DNA of 64,000 nucleotides. It comes from Mytilus trossulus. Its lineage: Eukaryota > Mollusca > Bivalvia > Mytilida > Mytilidae. Positions within the stretch are counted from its first letter, which is position 1. Each line of letters opens with the position of its first letter. The position numbers and the translations under genes are program-made. The notes under the pieces were generated by a model. The model did no database searches, was not told where the DNA came from, and saw only the letters and a program-made list of their open reading frames with translations. Below, piece by piece: positions 35,630 to 47,100 of this stretch. Location: NCBI RefSeq assembly GCF_036588685.1, contig NC_086376.1, positions 10,555,911 to 10,619,910 of the forward strand. The letters run 5' to 3'.

Positions 35630-36957
35630 TGTCCTAAACATTTATATGTGGAGTAGGATCTGCTTACCCTTCCGGAGCACCTGAAATCACCCCTAGTTGT
35701 CGAGCCTGCAACTTTTGTTGCAGAAAGCTCGACATAGGGATAGTGTTCCGGCGGCGACGGCTACGGCGGCGGCGGTGTTAGCTCACTTCTTAAAAGCATA
35801 TTTTAGAAGGTAGAAGACCTGAATGCTTCATACTTTGTATATAGATGCTTCATGTTACGAACTTTCCGTCAGTCACATGTCCAATGTCATTGACCTCATT
35901 TTCATGGTTCAGTGACTACTTGAAAAAAAAGTTAAGATTTTTTGTAATGTTAAATTCTCTCTTATTATAAGTAATTGGATAACTATATTTGGTATGTGCG
36001 TACCTTGCAAGGTCCTCATGCCCGTCAGACAGTTTTCACTTGACCTCGACCTCATTTCATGGATCAGTGAACAAGGTTAAGTTTTGGTGGTCAAGTCCAT
36101 ATCTCAGATACTATAAGCAATAGGTCTAGTATATTTGGTGTATGGAAGGACTGTAAGGTGTACATGTCCAACTGGCAGGTGTCATCTGGCCTTGACCTCA
36201 TTTTCATGGTTCAGTGGTTATAGTTAAGATTTTGTGCTTTGGTCTGTTTTTCTTATACTATATGCAATAGGTCTACTATATTTGGTATATGGAATGATTG
36301 TAAGGTGTACATGTCTAGCTGACAGGTTTCATCTGACCTTGACCTCATTTTCATGGTTCAGTGGTCAAAGTTAAATTTTTGAGTTTTGGTCCATTTTTCT
36401 AATACTTTATGCATTAGGTCAACTATATTTAGTGTATGGAAATGATTTATGATCTATTTGTCTGTTACGCAGGTTTTATTTGACCTTGACCTCATTTTCA
36501 CAGCTTATTGTTCAGTGTTAAGTTCTTGTGTTTTGGTCTGTTTTTTTCTGAATTTATAAGCAATAAGTCAACTTTATTTTTTGTATTGAAGAATTGTTAG
36601 CTGTACATTTCAGCCTGGCATGGTTCATCTGACCTTGACCTCATTTTCATGGTTCATTGATCAATGTTTTGTTTTCTTTTTTAATGTTGAGTTTATGTGA
36701 GAGTTGTAATAAAGCTTTATATTTGGTCTATCAACATATTTTTATATCTATGATAAGTAAAGAAGGCGAGACATTTCAGCGTGTGCACTCTTGTTTTTGG
36801 TGGGGTTCGTGTTGTTTATTCTTTAGTTTTCTATGTTGTGTCATGTGTACTATTGTTTTTCTGTTTGTCTTTTTCATTTTCAGCCATGGCGTTGTCAGTT
36901 TTTTTTAGATTTACGGGTTTGACTGTCCCTTTGGTATCTTTCGTCCCTCTTTTATAT
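35630..36957 (+). repeat. Family W repeat, split by element C
   Basis: W sequence runs to CACCCCTAGTT at 35698 and resumes at TTTTTGGTGGGG at 36794. The uninterrupted join is visible in the W copy at 31740. Confidence 0.8.
35699..36793 (+). mobile_element. Core-repeat element C
   Basis: Begins with a double stem GTCGAGCCTGCAAC / GTTGCAGAAAGCTCGAC (35699-35733), then a CGG-rich tract, then ~145-165 bp core units marked by TTGACCTCATTTTCATGGTT (near 35890, 36050, 36195, 36345, 36485, 36635) and a tail GAAGGCGAGACATTTCAGCG. No coding capacity. It matches the head, microsatellite, core repeats and tail pattern of elements Q, N and S. Confidence 0.8.
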
Positions 36958-37075
36958 AGAAATTTCAATTGCTTTATCAGATGGTTTATTAGTAACTTGT
37001 TTGTGTCTGTAAATACACATTTTGAGTGTGGCAGTTTTGGATCATTCTTCTTTGATATAAAACTTGTTAACACTT

Positions 37076-37330
37076 ATAAAAGAGGGACGAAAGATACCAA
37101 AGGGACAGTCAAACTCATAAATCTAAAACAAACTGACAACGCCATGGCTAAAAATGAAAACGACAAATAGAAAAACAATAGTACACATGACACAACATAG
37201 AAAACTAAAGAATAAACAACACGAACCCCACCAAAAACTAGGGATGATCTAAGGTGCTCCGGAATAGTAAGCAGATCCTGCTCCACCTGTGGCACCCGTC
37301 GTGTTGCTTAGGTAGCAATACACAGTTAGG
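37076..37330 (-). repeat. Family W repeat, inverted relative to 36794-36957
   Basis: AAAAGAGGGACGAAAGATAC through CGCCATGGC and AACCCCACCAAAAACTAGGG to CCCGTCGTGTTGCTTAG. With the upstream copy it forms a hairpin with a ~118-base loop. Confidence 0.85.
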
Positions 37331-38624
37331 AGTTTAGTTTCGCATTATGGCCCCTGTGGATTTTTCAAATAGGAAAGTTATTGTGTAATAAAATTAATTT
37401 TTAGACAGATGAGCGCTAATTTAGCCTTCAAAGATGGTTTATAAGAGCATCAAGATTATTCTTTACATGTTTTATGGGCTGTTTTCTGTTTGACAGTCCG
37501 TATTTTCATAGCTAGACCGGCCATCGGGCCAGAAATTAATGTGCTGTTTACAAACACTCTTTTTCTACACGAAGTTTTTGACGCAATTTTACCAAAAAAT
37601 GAGACTAAAGACATATGATTTTCATTGGATTTCCTGAATGATATATGTACACAGTTTCAGAAAAGGTATTACTTCAAGCGATTGAAATTCTACTTTTAGC
37701 CAAATTTGGGGAAATATGAGACATCTTTCCCCCCCTTTTTGCAATATTTTATAACAAATAAATGCAGATTGTTGCCATGGTTACACCAAAAAGAAATTAT
37801 ATTTTACCATTTTATATACTGAAAATAAAATCTATGGAAGATTCTGATTACATACATATGCCCATATATGACACAAACAGTAAGCTTGCTATTGCAAGCA
37901 AGCAATGAAAAGGGAATGGTAAAATTCATAAGGGCAAATTTTAGTATTTTTTCCTAACTGTTTATTGCTACCTTATGTGATTACAAATCCGGTAAATAGT
38001 CTAATTCGGTAGGTCATATTCATGAAAGGGAAGGGGATTGTAGTTACGACGTAAGGAACATATCCGATATCATTTGTGAAACAGTTATTCCATAACGGTC
38101 AACCAACTTATAAATTGTACACATCCAAAGCATTTTCAATGATTAGCTTCACAAGGAACACACTTAACCATAGTTTTGAAGGTCAAGGCTGTGTAAGACT
38201 TAAAACTTAAAACTTAAGAATAGATATGATCAGAGAAAGACCCATGAAACAATGACCGCGTCCATCTTAGGCCATCTTTGACTGCGGTAGTTGGATCACA
38301 GACACTTGTTTTCTCTCCATTGTAAGATCTACTATCCAACACTTTTTTTTTTTATCCACGATGATAACGATTTAAAATCCCTACCCTATATAAATCAAGA
38401 AACCTCTTTATAAATCATTTCATTACCGAAGCACTGACCACTGAACTGACGATAACCACGGGAACCAATAGCCAAGAATCGACCTAAATATTTTGTAGTG
38501 TTCATCGAGTTTGTTTTTTTTTTGCTAAATTTGAGTAACATTTTTCATACTTTTCTTATTTTTTTACTTAAGCTTTTGCTACCTTTTATCTACAAGATAA
38601 AGCACGTTTACCTAGGCGACAACA
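37331..38624. other. Intergenic sequence, mostly unassigned
   Basis: AAGGAACATATCCGATATCA at 38055 with CATAACGGTCAACCAACTTA matches the downstream module of family W at 49575-49625. Nothing else was recognised; no gene. Confidence 0.5.
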
Positions 38625-39195
38625 ATTTATTAGTTTGAGCGCTTAGTTGATTGACACCCGCATTTGGTAGGTCAATAATATTTGGTTTGCAGCTGTATAA
38701 GCATTGGAACATCTCATTTTCATGTTGATTATTTTACCCAATCCCCTCAGTTATGGTCTATTGACTTTGAAACTTTTGCTTATTTGACATGTATTAGTTT
38801 GTGATTAATTAATGTAAGGAGAAACATTATTGGAAGATCAGTGATATTTTGTATGCAGATGTATTGGCATTTGCACCTCTCATTGCTTTGGAGATATTAT
38901 GGTAACACACCCACATTATGTTTCGTTGACTTCGAAATTTAACATAATTTACAAGTTTAAGTTTCTTGTTAGGTTTGTTCGGAGGAAACAAACTATGATA
39001 AGTCATTGGTTTTATTTATGTTTTTCCGTTGAGGTTATTTGACTTAGCAAATTTGGTCATGGTCCTTTGTCTTTGAATAATTTGCAAAGGTTACTTTAAT
39101 GTTGCCATTTTCACTTAATTTTGCATTAATTCTATCAAATTACAAAACGCGAGACACATCTATGTGTCAACAGTCTATTCTATTGTATGAACACA
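38625..39195 (+). repeat. Element S block
   Basis: Core units with TGGTAGGTCAATAATATTTG, GCATTGGAACATCTCATTTT and TATTGACTTTGAAACTTTTG, ending in the S tail ACAAAACGCGAGACACATCT. Confidence 0.8.
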
Positions 39196-39314
39196 TCGAA
39201 ACTTACCTTTTTAATGTATCGCTACTGAAAGGGATTAGTTCTGAAATTTAAGTATGTGTCCAGTCCCGAGTGTTCTTGCATTTAATTGTACTGTATTCCT
39301 GTCACGCCATGTTG

Positions 39315-39890
39315 TAATTTTACCGGTATTTAACATTGCATTATAAGCGAGAGGTTTTGCTAGCCATAAAACCTTGTTCAACACACAATTTTTCTTAAAA
39401 TATTCTTTATCAAGTCAGGAATATCGCAGTTGTTATCAAATAGTTCGTTTCTATGTATGTTACGTTGTCGTTTGTTTTTGTTGGACTAGTTATCAAAAGT
39501 ACCAGGATTGTAATTTTTATACGCCAGACGCGCGTTTCGTCTACATAAGACTCATCAGTGACGCTCAGATCAAAATAGTTAAAAAGCCAAATAAATACAA
39601 AGTTGAAGAGCATTGAGGATCCAAAATTCCAAAAAGTTGTGCCAAATATGGCTAAGGTAGTCTACTCCTGGGGTAAGAAAATCCTTAGTTTTTTCGAAAA
39701 ATTCAAAGTTTTGTAAACAGAAAATTTATAAACTACAGTGTTTCTGTTATTCCGTTGTTTTCCTCTTATAGTTTATGTATTTCCCTCGGTTTTGTTTTAT
39801 AACCCGGATTTTTTTTCTCTCAACCGATTTATTATGTTTGAAGAGCAGTTTACTACTGTTGCCTTTATTTAATTTTTCGTTTCCTTCATT
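39315..39890 (+). repeat. Family V repeat, split by a T element
   Basis: V parts: GCGAGAGGTTTTGCTAGCCA to GTCGTTTGTTTTTG, and GTTTTCCTCTTATAGTTTAT to CTACTGTTGCCTTTATTT. A T element occupies 39482-39735. The continuous V order can be seen at 42190-42350. Confidence 0.75.
39482..39735 (+). repeat. Family T element in V
   Basis: TAGTTATCAAAAGTACCAGG through CGCCAGACGCGCGTTTCGTC, GAAGAGCATTGAGGATCC and GAAAATCCTTAGTTTTTTCG to the AT-rich end. Confidence 0.85.
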
Positions 39891-40843
39891 TTAGTAATTC
39901 GCCAACCATTTTACCATATACAGGTGTAATATTACCAATGTTATTTCAACTGATCGGGCGGAGCTTACGTTTTTTAAAATTTGCATGAGGACAGTCGATT
40001 TGAAAATGTGTGTGATTACGATGATTGCCGTTATAGTTATTACTGATTTCTTATCACCTATCAGTGACCTCAAAGGAGTTTACAAAAGAATGACTGGACA
40101 ATGCATTGATGAGTGTATTCTAAAACACCTATCTATAGATGGGCTAGTTTATTATGAGCGAACTATATAAACTCCGCCCAGTCAAGTGAAATAAATTGAG
40201 TAATACCATATAAAAAATGTTGCTCAACAAAATTTTATATATAAAAACCTCGCAAAAAGTGCAACTGAATTTCTATGATTTCTTTTTTTTTTTACATCAG
40301 AACCAATCTGGATTATAATCTTCGTTTACAAATAACCTGGCCTAGAAAAACAAAAGACCTGCTTCAACAGCGACATAGCTTGATCGAACATGTATTTATA
40401 CTCCAAAGTAACAAACGAATTCTGATGTTTCCATTACAAATATTGTAAAACAAGTTTTACTCATTGATCTAAACTAGTTCACTGGAAAATGTTTAAATTA
40501 TTCTGAAAATGTAAATATAAAAAATGTCGATACGAATGAAAACACTTTTTTTTATATATATCTGGGAAAGTAATTAAAAAAATTCTATCTTTATTCTTAA
40601 TATCATTCCCTACATTTGTATGCAAAAGCATTCTTATCGATAGAAAATAACAATGAAAATAAATAAGATGTTCAGTATAATCCATAATTATATACAATAT
40701 TGCATGACCATTGTTTATACTCTGGCTTCTTCTGTTTACTTGTGTCAATTTTAATTATCCGCATAAAGTGCTCTGCGGATACCTTTACTGCATTGGGTTG
40801 ACAAATAATATATTTAAAGAAAACATTCACTGTAAGGCGATAC
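39891..40843. other. AT-rich intergenic sequence, nothing recognised
   Basis: Short open frames only; none has protein-like content, splice context or a match to the repeat families named here. Confidence 0.5.
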
Positions 40844-40849
40844 TTTATT
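40844..40849 (-). terminator. Candidate polyadenylation signal of the lectin gene
   Basis: AATAAA on the minus strand, about 295 bases after the lectin stop codon. Confidence 0.35.
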
Positions 40850-41140
40850 TTTATAAAAGCATTAAACAGCATAACAAATATGTAAAAACACAACCATTGT
40901 ATAAATAGTTCATTGCACTAATTATGACACTGTATCTCGTTTTTTTTGTATTTAACAAATGATAACTACGGTTTCAGCTGTTTTTCCTTGGTATATTGAT
41001 TTTGTATTTCTTGAGTTTTTGAAAACGTTTTGAACCGCACAATATAAATGTAAATGACATGTACCGACATTATCGTATGTTTGAGTGCTGAATAGCATGA
41101 TGTCAAGTTGAACTAAAGGTAATATACTGCTCACAAAGAT

Positions 41141-44100
41141 TCATTTTGATGATACATTTTTACAAATATTTAAAGCGTCCATTCCAATGATGAGACCACA
41201 GATCAGTATCAGGACAGTGGCGCCAACGTATCCAATACTCTTCGCACTGGTTCTGTTATCTGGTGCACTTATTAACTTTCTTTTATTCCCTGAAAGTTTT
41301 AAAAATATAATGTAAAGATATGTTTAAATCGACATAAAAAGTAAAATAACAAAAATACCGAACTCAGAGGATATTCAAGACGTAATGTCCATAATCAAAT
41401 GGCAAAATCAAAAACTTCAAACACGTCATACGAATGGATAACAACTGTCATAATCCTGAATTGGTACAGGCATTTTTTCCTATGAAGAAAATGGTGGATT
41501 TATTTATTTCAGAGTGAACATTTAAAATCTTCTCTCCAGTAGGAAATGCTACAACTATAGCTATAAGTCTGTCACAACGTAGATTTTGCAGCATATATTG
41601 GCATGGGCGGTGCCCATCGAAATGTTTCGAATTTTGAAATTTTATTTCTGACATTAATTACTAAAAACGTATGTTAGAATAACTAGATATTCAACAACCA
41701 AAAAACAATACTGAGCATTTTTATTTATTCGTTAATGAAAAAATGACCCCTTTAAATTAGGGAATAGCTTGCTGAGTTTACAACTTATAATTATAAAAGT
41801 AACAGTTCAATTCCCTCAGGAAAAGATGACTTTTGGTTGATTTTGCTTTTATTTATATGTCTTTTTTTTGTCATATAGCTGTTTAAGGTTTTGGTTTTTT
41901 TGCATCCTACGGTTTGACATAATTTACTTTGAGCGCTCCTGATAAAACCAGTCACAGAAAAGCGGTTGGGATTCATAACATGTATAAATCATTGTTTTAA
42001 ATTTAAAAGCTCTTGGTCAATACTGCTACAGGTTGACTCCCTGCAGTGCTCAGCAGTATCATCCGCTCAGTAGTCACAACTTCGTTAATGGTACGATTTA
42101 TATGAGTGTAAATTCACAATGCGATAAGACGTGTCAGGGTACTGGTCTATCCCAAATTCATATATTTTGCTTTGATGTTATATTTGTTATTCTCGTGGGA
42201 TTTTGTCTATGCTTGGTCCGTTTCTGTGTGTTTTACATTTTAGTGTTCTGTCGTTGTTCTCTTATATTTAATTCGTTTCCCCGATTTTGTTTTTTGTCCA
42301 TGGATTTATGAGTTTTGAACAGCGGTAACACTGTTGCCTTTATTTATAACAAATCATTTATAAAATTGTCCAGCTTTTCCCTTTTTTCATGTTAATTAAC
42401 GAGTTAAAAGTAACTAGGGTTTCAAGTCCCTCAGGCAAAGTTTGACTTTAATTAATTTTGCTATTTTAAGGTCATTTTTGGTCATATATATAGCTCTTTG
42501 ACTGTTTCGGTTCTTATATATCATTGTCTTCCAAATATTCGGCTATAAGCTTTTCTGAACGTTTTTCCGGAAATGCGTTTTGGAAGCCTGAGATTTATAC
42601 AGTGTGGTTTTGATTTTTTTGATTTTGTTTCAATTATCTGTTTTCCATGATTGACCAGTCTTAAAAGAATATTGCATACAAGCAAAAACGGTATAAAAAG
42701 TGAATAACGACGAATAAAGGTAAAAGAAATGTTATGTTTTTTAAGTCGATATCGAAATAAAATGCATATCAAATGATGATAAGTATATTAGAATACAATT
42801 ATCACGTAACGCTATGTTTTCGTAGTTGCCGTACACAATAGTATAGTTAAGTTTATTTTCTGAGACTTTAAAATCACGATGAAGTGTCAGATCTTCAGGC
42901 CTGCATTTCCATTTGGTGAAATTACATTGTCGTATTTCGCTGATACACTGAGCCAGATTAAAAACGGGCTAGTACTCAGTGAAACAATCCATAGGAAGAC
43001 GTGTCACTTTACTTGGGAACATCATTCTGACTCCAATGCCTACTGATTTAATGCGCGCAAATGTAATACACCAACTAGTATTTGCTCTGACTCCTCAATA
43101 TCTTATCTATAATAGAAAAGCTGAAGAAGGATATGGGATATCAATTCATGACACAGAACCAGTACATCCACATGTAGCAAAAACACACAAATGGCAAATG
43201 AACAGCAGCAGTTTTCTGTACTTCATCTAAAATTTACAGAGATGTCTTCAGCACGGAGCAAGAAACTCGAACCTTTACATTGCAGTTTTTAGATGGCATG
43301 TAGCACCGAGTTGAGAGGAATTATTTGCAAAAATAATTCCTGGCATAGATTACCTTAGCCTTATTTGGCACAACATTTTGGAATTTTGGGTCCTTAATGC
43401 TCTTCAATGTTATACTTATTTGGCTTTAATTCATAACTTTTTTTTTAAATTTGAGCGTCATTGATTAGTCTGATGTTAACAAAATGCGAGTCTGGTGTAT
43501 CAAATTATAACCATTGTAAGATATCTGGTTACTTACGTGATGTTTCCGTTTTAGGAATGGTTAATTCTTCGACTAATTTATCAATCTTCGCTTGTAATTC
43601 TGTACGATCTATGGGTTGATTTGTAGCGTAGCAGACACATACACATTCTTCAGTGGTATTTTCTAAAAGAAAAGAAAAATACAACAAATAATTCAGTGTT
43701 TATAAAAATGAAGATGACATGAAATAACTGCCACTTTTTTTGAACTGAAGACAAAGTAGCCATTAATGGTTAAAATTGAAGAATTCAAAATAGAAAGCAA
43801 TGGGCTATGAATTAGTTGTTTTATACCTTACACCGAATTTACTTGGCTGGTGGTGCATACTTAGTAGGAGTTTATTACCACGTCGATACACCGGTCTCGC
43901 TCTTATTTACGTCAGAGATATGGGATTCCTTCCATCGTTGTTTGTTACCTTCATTTGTTTTTTTCCAAGTCTTTGTTCGAGGTTAAAATGTCATTGGCGA
44001 ACAAATCAGTAAAACCAATATATATCTATTGTGAACGATTTTAGTTAAAAACGATTGTCATTGAAACAACAAGAAAAACATAATCTTGTCTAATACTCGT

Positions 44101-47100
44101 CAAACTATAATAATACATTAAGCCAGCATCTCGATTGTTAGGTTATCTATACGACTTTATAAAAACAAGGAGATGGTGATTGCTGGTGAGACACTTTCCC
44201 ATCATAACTCAATAAAAATAGATGTAAAAAACTATGTCCTATCGTTTAGCCTATAATATTTGGCAAAACCCATACAGTATGGTCAGCTTTATACGGCAAT
44301 GACATGACAAATTATAAAACAATTGAAGCAAAAACATAAATTATAGAGTAACTATTTACAAAACCCTAATATCAAAGAAATGAACTAACGACAACTATTG
44401 AACGAAAGGCGCCTGACTAGACACAAACACATAAAAAATACGGCGGGGTTCAATATGTCTGTGAATGCTATATTTCTTATGATCTGGGATAGGGGTGTAA
44501 CAACATAATATAAGGACAAAATATATCAGTTGTTAATGGCTAATTCTAAACTACGCCACATTTTGTTATGGGCCTGTCCCAAGTCGGAGCTCTTTTAACA
44601 AAAGAATCTTACGGGTAAAATACTTGTCAGTCATACACATTTCAGTATAACGTACGATAAATTTCTTTATATTTTTGTGACAGGAGCCTTTAGTTCAGTG
44701 GTTGCCGTTGGTTCATGTCTGTCAATATTGTTTTTTGTCAATTGTGTTAGAATTTAGGCCGTTAGTTTGCTCAACTAAATTGTTTCAAGTTTTTATGAAA
44801 GGGCTTTTTTAGTCAATCAATCGGTATAGATTTTTCTCATTGTTGAGAGTCGTAAAGTTGTCCATATTTGCCTAAATCAACCCTATTTGAACTTCTTTTT
44901 CATACAATGTCTCTTTATTTCAATATGAGGTCAGTAGATCGACACGAAGCACAATAAGCAACAAAATTTAAAACTATAGAGATAACATTAATTTAAATAG
45001 TTTTACCCGTGTATCCGTAGGAAATAACTAAAATGATTTGTATCAAGGTAAAATACAGCTGCCATTTGTGCGTTTTTTTCTCCATTATGTCTGTTTGTTT
45101 TGTTCACACATCGTTGTCAATATAATGGAGTTTGATACGACTGACGTACAGGTGAGAGGTTTAGTGCTGAAACCAGGTACACTACACCGTTTTCTATATA
45201 AAAAATGCATGTACCAAGTCAGGAATATGATAGTTATCCATTCGTTTGATGTGTTTGAGCTTTTGATTTTACCACTTGACAAGGGACTTTCCATTTCCTC
45301 GGGTATTTTTGTGATTTTACTTTATACCTGGAGATGTTGTTTCACTGGTTATTGCTTCTGATGTTGTTGCAACCAATGTACTAGTTCTTATTTCTGTTGT
45401 ATTATCACTGGTTATCGTTGTTTGCTTTTTATAAGTTGTTTCTAGCAATCGTGTTGTTATCAGCTTTGGTGTACTTTGTGTTGAGGTTGTATCTGCTATT
45501 GTTTCCATGGAAACAGTCGATGTATCTTTGGGAACTGCATTATAAATGCAACATTTTATCAATTACATACGTATCATAAAAGTAGCCTAATTATTCTAAC
45601 TCATTTTTTAATTACTATCTACTTCTACGCCCCGATTTAGCAATACTTTTTGTCCACTTTAGTCTAATATTTTTAAATTTCAAATATGTCTGCATCGAGC
45701 TTCGCTTAAGAGTTATTCTTGACGATTTGTTCAACAGGCGCAGTTATATGAGCACCGGTTGATTTTATTACTACCTATAGATCTATACTTCGACTGATAG
45801 CTCCCGTTAGTATCAGTAACACTAATTTGATACGGACACGAATTTACAGATATTTGGTTTTTTAAATTTACTGTTTCCAAATTTTCCAAATTATTTCTAA
45901 TTAAAAGATACACCTTCCTCAAGAAATGTTCTTATACCTTGCCGGCATTGATTAATTGTACATTTGTTGTCAATTTCGATCTGATCAAACCTTTAGTTTC
46001 GAACAATTTTTTTGGATTTTAAAATATTTTGGCCTCAAACGTCAATAAAGAGACATTTCTTGTCAAATTTTGCATATGGTGCAGTACAATTGGAACTGTT
46101 ATTATAATTACTACCTCTGGGTCGATATGTTGGACTGTTCAAGAGGGTATCAATAAACCAGGAGTCAATATTTCGTTAATTGCATGAAAATACGTGGATA
46201 AATATTGCGTTACTGAAATTTGGGTTTTAACAATTTCAATTGAAATCTAATTAAGGTGGTACCTAACACTACAGGGAGATAACTCTGTAAAGTCAGCTAA
46301 ACGTTTTAATTACATTGTGTTGTAAAAGGAATATTAAGGGCATACGATACAGTTATAGGGAAGGTAATGACGTTGCTAACGTTATTTGTTATTTTCGCGA
46401 CGTCAAACTGTGACATATCGGGAAAAGATGCATTTTTCGACTGATTTTTATCATTCAAACTGATTTAATTTGAAAACGAGTTCATGGACCCCTATTTTTT
46501 TCAAAACGGCATTTGGTTTCATTCTGCAGGGAGATAATGTGACCCAAATTTTATAAAACTGTAAATAAAGGATTTTTTTTAATTGTGATAAACATGCAGT
46601 AAAAATTTACGTTTTTTCCTCAATTCATGAACATTTGATATATATGAGTCATTTCTGAATAAAAAAAATGCATATTTTTAAAGATATTTATAAAATACAG
46701 AAATTACCGATTATTTAACAAAAAACAATTTGTTTTTATCTTTTATAACAAAAAAGTTATGTCTTTCTTTCGAAAAAGAAATTACGGCCACAAATCTGAA
46801 TTTCGAGCAAATATACAATATTTCGACCTCAATTTACGCAAAAAGAAGCACATGAAGGTATATTTTTTATTACATATTTGATTTAATCAGGTAAAAAATA
46901 GCCTATATGCAAATTTTAATGAACTTGTAAATACAGGATCAAAACTGTATCGTATGCCCTTAAGCTTCTCAATGATCAAAATGGGTGTTTGACAAATTGC
47001 TATATAACCAGTGTATTTTTTCTAACAAAACGGTTGGTTCATAATTTTTTGATATTTTTGTTAAAGGGTCAAAGAATATACTTTGACAAACTTTTATGAA

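Noticed and set aside
36657..37295. Hydrophobic open frames such as VVYSLVFYVVSCVLLFF
   Set aside because: They fall in family W repeats in both orientations; the same peptides appear wherever W occurs (31766, 36781, 37074).
42979..43230. 83-residue open frame (MKQSIGRRVTLLGNI...)
   Set aside because: The composition is somewhat protein-like, but no family, splice context or repeat relation could be recognised; too weak to call a gene.
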